Shown here in pieces: positions 13,228-17,068 of a DNA stretch of 17,068 nucleotides. The stretch covers positions 1-17,068 of the forward strand of contig CAJTVI010000028.1 in NCBI GenBank assembly GCA_910579545.1, read 5' to 3'. The notes under the pieces are model-generated. The model searched no databases. It was not told where the DNA came from and saw nothing but the letters and a program-made list of their open reading frames with translations. Positions within the stretch are counted from its first letter, which is position 1. Every line of letters begins with the position of its first letter. A program made the translations under genes and the position numbers. Source of the DNA: an uncultured Oscillospiraceae bacterium. Lineage in GTDB: Bacteria; Bacillota; Clostridia; Oscillospirales; Ruminococcaceae.

Positions 13228-13926
13228 ATGAGAATTGTAATACGAGATACAAAGTTGCCACTATGTGACCAAGACATAAGGTGGTATTTATCAGGTGAAC
13301 AACTATGGATCACTAAGTATGCGAATTATACAGAAATTGAGAAGTCTATTGGTCAGTCGCGAGGTAGTTTCAATTGGCTTTATGAAAACAATGATACGCT
13401 CCTGTTTAGTGATAAAACTGGAGAGTTTCATACGGCAATAATTAGCTTGTCCGGGAAAATAAAATCCATAAAATCCCCCGAAAAACGTCTTATCTGGTCG
13501 AATCATAGGCCGAAATCGATGCGCCTGAAAAAAACGGGATATTCGGAATTCGAATTTGTATTTCCTGTGACTTATGAACAAGAAAATGATTTTCTATCAT
13601 CTTATCCGGATGATCTGGCAGATAAGGATTTTTCTGTCGTATCCATTTCAAAGGATTACGGCTTCATTGTATTAGATAATACAATTGCAGGCTGGTATTT
13701 GCATCATGCAAGTATGCATGTTTTGCCATCAAAAGAAATATATGATCGTCAAAAAACGGGCAGCGCAAATTTACTTTCAGAGTATATTAATTTATTGAAT
13801 TCGTGGGAAACGGGTGATACTAACGCAATGGACTTGACCGTATTCCTAAACAAAGTGCAAGGTAAAGAAGATAATATAAGTGTTGCTGTTAGAGAGTGTT
13901 TGGCAAATATTCTGAGATATACTTGA
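13228..13926 (+). CDS. Hypothetical protein of the AT-rich island
   Basis: The 232-residue protein is soluble, with no signal peptide or membrane segment. It is rich in Ser, Lys, Tyr and Trp and mostly predicted beta-like up to residue ~175 (LWITKYANY, TAIISLSGKIKSIKSPE, VVSISKDYGFIVLDN), with a helical C-terminus (SANLLSEYINLLNSW). I do not recognise the family; an immunity-type or beta-propeller-like protein is conceivable, without support from motifs. TAAGG lies about 5 bp before the ATG. Codon use is AT-rich, unlike the GC-rich genes on both sides, which suggests transfer from another genome. It is the first of three genes in the island. No promoter is evident. Confidence 0.75.
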   Translation: MRIVIRDTKLPLCDQDIRWYLSGEQLWITKYANYTEIEKSIGQSRGSFNWLYENNDTLLFSDKTGEFHTAIISLSGKIKSIKSPEKRLIWSNHRPKSMRLKKTGYSEFEFVFPVTYEQENDFLSSYPDDLADKDFSVVSISKDYGFIVLDNTIAGWYLHHASMHVLPSKEIYDRQKTGSANLLSEYINLLNSWETGDTNAMDLTVFLNKVQGKEDNISVAVRECLANILRYT

Positions 13927-13955
13927 CAAAGAGGAAACGGGGGGGATTTTCGGAG

Positions 13956-14000
13956 ATACGGGGGACGGTTTTTGACTGAGACACAGGGACGCATATAACC
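13956..14000 (+). repeat. Island repeat copy R1
   Basis: GGGGACGG at 13961-13968, a palindromic middle (TTTTTGACTGAGACACA) and GGGACGCATATAAC at 13986-13999. The last 14 bases are identical to those of copies R2 and R4. It lies 30 bp after the preceding gene. Confidence 0.8.
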
Positions 14001-14068
14001 GGGAAAACTTTGCTTCTGTCCCTTCGACCTTCCTCCCACATCCCGAAGAAATTTGCAGGTGCTATAAG

Positions 14069-14287
14069 AGGACAGACTCTTGGAATCGAACAGATGCAGA
14101 ATGTGAGCATCAGCTGATGCAGATTGCTGCAATGTATGGAAAACCGCTTGAAATGGCAGGCGGAAATTGGGATCGAGCTAAAGTTCATGGAAAGTTTCAT
14201 CACGCAGTGTTCAGAATACCGTGCCGTTGCGATGGATATATAGGGTCATTTGATGATGTTCCGATTCTTTCTAACATTTATGATTAG
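14069..14287 (+). pseudogene. Possible gene fragment between repeats R1 and R2
   Basis: The interval 14001-14340 has no full gene. One frame is open from 14069 to the TAG at 14285-14287 (72 codons) and reads like a coding remnant (for example MAGGNWDRAKVHGKFHH and CDGYIGSFDDVPILSN). The first ATG is at 14117, without a good ribosome binding site. I do not recognise it. Its lack of a start and its position between repeat copies suggest a truncated gene. The perfect palindrome TCTCAATTGAGA lies just downstream at 14321-14332. Confidence 0.3.
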
Positions 14288-14351
14288 AGATAAAACCACA
14301 GATCGATTAAAAGCATTTACTCTCAATTGAGAATCTATGTTTGTACGTGAC

Positions 14352-14437
14352 AAGCGCAGGGGCCAGGAGGACGGTTCCAAACAGAAGAACCATCCCCTTG
14401 GCCCGGTGTCTGCCCGGTTATATGCGTCCCTCTGTCC
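14352..14437 (-). repeat. Island repeat copy R2, inverted, with hairpin
   Basis: It ends on the plus strand with GTTATATGCGTCCC (14417-14430), the exact reverse complement of the R1 and R4 tail. Inside, about 14359-14377 and 14388-14408 form an imperfect long hairpin around a loop (GGTTC with GAACC at its tip). The following gene begins within 20 bp. Confidence 0.75.
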
Positions 14438-14452
14438 ATGAAAGGAAAAAGC

Positions 14453-15427
14453 ATGTCAATCAAAAAGGCTCATCGGCGTATTTTGTATGGTATAATACTT
14501 GTCCTCGTGTTGGTAAGCATACAAAGGCTTTTATCGTATAAGGAGATGCCGATAGATGATATGCCAACTATTGTAAGAGAGGAATTATACTGTAGTGAAA
14601 ATGAATGGCGGCTCATACAAGCCAGAAATTTTAATAATTATCAAAAACTTCCTATTAATGCTAACGCAAGTATTGAACAGTTTTCATCAGATAAAAGCAT
14701 GATGGCGATATCCTATATGCTTGAAGAATCATGGCATCTTTTCATTCAAAATGCAGATGGCACGTCAAAAGATTATCCACTAAGCACATGGTTTGCAAAC
14801 ATACAAACAGCTGCTCCGTTGGTTTTACAGGGTGAATTGTATCTTGCTGTCGAGATGGATGACGGCAAAAAAGTGTATGAAATCGATAAGGATGTTCCCG
14901 TTTGGCTTTCCGATATCAATGTTGATCGCTTTAGTTTTCAGAAAGGTAGGTGGACTGTTTGCAATAGCATTCTGTACTATATTTCCCCTCATGAGGAAAA
15001 TCCTTTGTGCGGTGATCTTATATCGTCAGAAACAGGAACAGTTATAAACAGAAGTGTTGAATTTGTAGGAACCTACGGCAATGAACTTGTTTGGAGAAAG
15101 CAGTTTTTTCCACTTTTATATAAAATAATGATTGGAGATGGTAAAAAAGGTCGAGTAATTCATACGGATTTTTGGTTGGAGACGGACATTCGCCCAAACG
15201 CTTTTGACATTTCTGAAAATGGCATTATTATGATGCCAATACTTTATTCAAACTATAGTGATGTAGATTTATACTTTGTTGATATCTACACAGGAGAATG
15301 GAATTATCTTCCGCAGGACATTGAATTTTGGAACAGAGAAAAAAGTGTGTATACCGGCGTGAATTTTGAGTTTTTTGAAATGACGACAGCAGAGAATCAT
15401 GGAGACGATTTCCGTGATTCCATTTGA
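14453..15427 (+). CDS. Membrane-anchored extracytoplasmic protein, unknown family (island)
   Basis: The 324-residue protein has one N-terminal membrane segment (about residues 10-26, LYGIILVLVLVSIQRLL) after a short basic stretch, so the rest should be outside the membrane. The ectodomain is beta-rich with aromatic and Asp-Gly motifs (ISYMLEESWHLFIQNADGT, VLQGELYLAVEMDDGKKVYEID), which suggests a beta-propeller-like fold; that is inference. It shares a short pattern, SY-x(9-10)-F-x(3-4)-DGT-x-K-x-Y, with the gene at 15583. I choose the ATG at 14453 because AAAGG lies 7 bp ahead; an ATG five codons upstream abuts repeat R2. Codon use is AT-rich. The function is unknown. Confidence 0.72.
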   Translation: MSIKKAHRRILYGIILVLVLVSIQRLLSYKEMPIDDMPTIVREELYCSENEWRLIQARNFNNYQKLPINANASIEQFSSDKSMMAISYMLEESWHLFIQNADGTSKDYPLSTWFANIQTAAPLVLQGELYLAVEMDDGKKVYEIDKDVPVWLSDINVDRFSFQKGRWTVCNSILYYISPHEENPLCGDLISSETGTVINRSVEFVGTYGNELVWRKQFFPLLYKIMIGDGKKGRVIHTDFWLETDIRPNAFDISENGIIMMPILYSNYSDVDLYFVDIYTGEWNYLPQDIEFWNREKSVYTGVNFEFFEMTTAENHGDDFRDSI

Positions 15428-15489
15428 TAAGAAGCGCAGGATACAGCAGCTCAGATGGAGCACTACCTCTTAAGACATTAGGGAGAATA

Positions 15490-15557
15490 TCTGTCCCTTT
15501 GTCTCATACAAAAGAACCGTCCGGTTGTCCGCCCAATGCGGACAACCGGACGGTTCC
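15490..15557 (-). repeat. Island repeat copy R3, inverted, with perfect 19-bp hairpin
   Basis: CTGTCCCTTTGTCTCATACAAAAG (15491-15513) is the reverse complement of the R4 core with few changes. It leads into a perfect 19-bp inverted repeat (15514-15532 with 15538-15556, 5-nt loop CCAAT). The next gene starts 26 bp later. Confidence 0.8.
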
Positions 15558-15582
15558 AAACAAATGAAAAGATTATACGCCC

Positions 15583-16269
15583 ATGAAATATAAAAAAATG
15601 GTTTCTTTATTAATGATATCTATTGCACTGACCTTTGGATGTATTATACACATCTTTGCGGAAAACAGTATTATTCAGAATGTGGATCTTCGATCTGTCC
15701 CTATGCAAGCAGATTTGATGAAGTTTGAAATGATGCCCACCAGTATTGCCCTAAATGAAAATGGATTTGCTGCCGTTTCATACGATCAAGGAAATCGTCG
15801 GTTTGTTATATTATTTTGTCCGGATGGCACGATAAAGCAATATTCTTTTCAGTCGTCTGGAAGCTATGTATTGGATATGGATGAAAACAGGCTGATGGTC
15901 TATCTGGTTCGGTCGCATTTGGAAATATCGTTGAACCTTTATAGCGAAGATGTTTCTGTCCGAAAATATGATACAAATCAGGTGGAGAAACTTTATGCGT
16001 CTTTGAAGGGACTTGAACGAATAGACGCTGGAAATAATGTGCTAAGAGCAGTGGTGGAACACGGTCATTATTCCTTATATCTGAATGGAAATTTAATTCT
16101 GCAAACAACGACAACAGCTGTAATTGTTCATTATTTGGGCTTTTGTCTCCCATTGGCTATGATAATTATTGGCATATTTATGTTTTATCGAGGACAACTG
16201 GCAAGGACAGGAGAGGGACACGCGGACATGGGGACGGCTCTTTCGTCTCGGACAAAGGGACGCATATAA
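15583..16269 (+). CDS. Exported single-pass membrane protein, unknown family; C-terminus encoded by a repeat
   Basis: The 228-residue protein has a signal peptide (KK, then MVSLLMISIALTFGCIIHIFA, probable cleavage before ENS) and a C-terminal membrane segment (about residues 175-200, HYLGFCLPLAMIIIGIFMF), so the ~150-residue middle should be extracytoplasmic. The middle is beta-rich (SIALNENGFAAVSYDQG, FCPDGTIKQYSF) and shares the SY...DGT.K.Y pattern with the preceding gene, suggesting distant paralogy. The last ~20 codons, after the membrane helix, lie in repeat R4 and end at the TAA in GCATATAAC, so the native tail was probably replaced. The ribosome site is weak (GAAAAG about 10 bp ahead). 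Function unknown. Confidence 0.7.
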   Translation: MKYKKMVSLLMISIALTFGCIIHIFAENSIIQNVDLRSVPMQADLMKFEMMPTSIALNENGFAAVSYDQGNRRFVILFCPDGTIKQYSFQSSGSYVLDMDENRLMVYLVRSHLEISLNLYSEDVSVRKYDTNQVEKLYASLKGLERIDAGNNVLRAVVEHGHYSLYLNGNLILQTTTTAVIVHYLGFCLPLAMIIIGIFMFYRGQLARTGEGHADMGTALSSRTKGRI

Positions 16270-16270
16270 C
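16205..16270 (+). repeat. Island repeat copy R4, right border
   Basis: It contains CGCGGACATGGGGACGG, then CTCTTTCGTCTCGGACAAAG and GGGACGCATATAAC (16257-16270). The last 14 bases equal those of R1, and the first part matches R0. It overlaps the 3' end of the preceding gene. Confidence 0.8.
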
Positions 16271-16349
16271 TAAGAAAAACAAAGGGACACACTTTGTCAA
16301 AACGCAGTGACGATCCCGCTTTTCAAAAAATGTCCATGGCATTAACATT

Positions 16350-16385
16350 AAAAGAGCAGGGGCAAAACCATACCCCTGCTCTTTT
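16350..16385. terminator. Bidirectional terminator between the island and mnmA
   Basis: A perfect 13-bp stem (16350-16362 with 16373-16385, AAAAGAGCAGGGG arm) has a 10-nt loop. Rightward it ends in CTTTTGTTTG, leftward in CTCTTTTAATG. It lies 47 bp after the mnmA stop, so it should end the leftward mnmA transcript and also readthrough from the island. Confidence 0.8.
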
Positions 16386-16432
16386 GTTTGCATCGCTGCT
16401 ATATTCTTGTATCGCCGCATCCTGCCCGCAGT

Positions 16433-17068
16433 CTATCCTTGGGCGGGCTGCGTCTCGGCGATCAGCCCGCCGCCCATCACCGCGCCGTCCCGGTAAAATA
16501 CCGCGCTCTGGCCCGGCGCGGGGGCCCGCACCGGCGCGGCAAAGGCCACGCCGTCCGCGCCGTCAAAGGCGCAGGGCACGGGCCTTGCGGCGCTGCGGAT
16601 CTTGACCGCGTACGCGCCGGCGGGCAGCGGCGCGCCGGTGGGGGTGCAGATTTCCCGCAGCCGCAGCCGGCCGGCCCACTCGCCGCCGGCAAAGGCAAGC
16701 TGGATGTCGCCCCCGGGCAGGATGCGCTGCACAAACACCGGCTGGCCCAGCGCCACCCCCAGCCCCTTGCGCTGGCCCACCGTGTAGTGGGCAATGCCCT
16801 TGTGGGGGCCGAGGTCGCGGCCGTCCGGCGCAATAAAATGCCCGGCCGGGCAGGCAAAGCCGCGGGCCTGGATGTAAGCGGCATAGTCCCCGTTTGGCAC
16901 AAAGCAAAGCTCCATGCTGTCCGGCGCGTTGGCGCAGGCAAGGCCGCCCTGGCGCGCCATCTCGCGGATGGCCGACTTTTCAAGACCGCCCAGCGGCAGC
17001 AGCAGCCGGCACAAAATATCCTGCCCCAGCCGGTAGAGCATATAACTCTGATCCCGCGCGGCGCTGGC
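16433..17068 (-). CDS. mnmA: tRNA 2-thiouridylase MnmA, C-terminal part (start beyond the window)
   Basis: MnmA inserts sulfur at C2 of the wobble uridine in tRNA-Lys, -Glu and -Gln. The frame is open to the right edge, so the N-terminal PP-loop and first catalytic cysteine lie outside; 211 codons are visible. The first residues include ARDQSYMLYRL, the family's KDQSYFL motif. Then come LGGLEKSAIREMA and SMELCFVPNGDYAAYI, whose Cys corresponds to the catalytic Cys199 of the E. coli enzyme. HKGIAHYTVGQRKGLGVAL follows, a hallmark of the tRNA-binding and beta-barrel region. The visible part is intact, with a normal C-terminus. The neighbouring terminator marks it as the last gene of its transcript. 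Confidence 0.95.
   Translation of the reverse strand, partial: ASAARDQSYMLYRLGQDILCRLLLPLGGLEKSAIREMARQGGLACANAPDSMELCFVPNGDYAAYIQARGFACPAGHFIAPDGRDLGPHKGIAHYTVGQRKGLGVALGQPVFVQRILPGGDIQLAFAGGEWAGRLRLREICTPTGAPLPAGAYAVKIRSAARPVPCAFDGADGVAFAAPVRAPAPGQSAVFYRDGAVMGGGLIAETQPAQG

Noticed and set aside
15440..15475. tRNA-like string (CAGCTCAGATGGAGCAC)
   Set aside because: It resembles a D arm only; no acceptor, anticodon or T stem can be formed around it.

Overview
The window looks like chromosomal DNA of a GC-rich gut Clostridium relative (Oscillospiraceae/Ruminococcaceae type). Housekeeping genes are of Firmicutes type (rsmD, a UvrX/YqjW-like Y-family polymerase with a YolD partner, azlCD, NptA with a PhoU tail, a stand-alone B3/B4 protein, mnmA), with strong Shine-Dalgarno sites and consensus sigma-A promoters. 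No species call is possible from the sequence alone.

Layout. 1-885: 3' part of a Pro/Ala/Thr/Ser-rich protein with an 18-bp minisatellite. 1131-4156: a rightward operon of rsmD, a coiled-coil protein, a Y-family polymerase and a YolD-like protein, with overlapping or tight junctions. 4351-4998: tRNA-Asp and tRNA-Thr(GGT) rightward, facing tRNA-Thr(CGT) leftward; the AT-rich gap between them holds an 11-bp tandem repeat like an integrase arm site. 5118-7747: a hexapeptide acetyltransferase, a leftward alpha/beta hydrolase, and divergent azlC-azlD. 8013-11071: leftward NptA-type Na/phosphate transporter and an ArsB/NhaD-type permease. 11410-13109: leftward B3/B4 protein and divergent FUSC-type exporter. 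13110-16270: an AT-rich island with three unrecognised genes, each separated by copies of one palindromic repeat family. 16433 to the end: C-terminal part of mnmA, leftward.

The most notable signal is the leader of the ArsB/NhaD-type permease. It starts at a good promoter and folds, helix by helix, as a yybP-ykoY manganese riboswitch. The 3' strand of the aptamer lies inside a strong intrinsic terminator. This predicts that Mn2+ switches the permease on, so the permease is a candidate manganese exporter of an unusual family for this riboswitch. NptA lies downstream on the same strand and may be partly co-transcribed.

A second regulated leader, or a roughly 100-nt small RNA, is predicted upstream of the B3/B4 gene: a consensus promoter is followed after about 50 nt by a 17-of-18 bp terminator hairpin, still 138 bp before the start codon. 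The AT-rich island, with two single-pass exported proteins that share a motif, looks horizontally acquired or assembled by repeat insertion.
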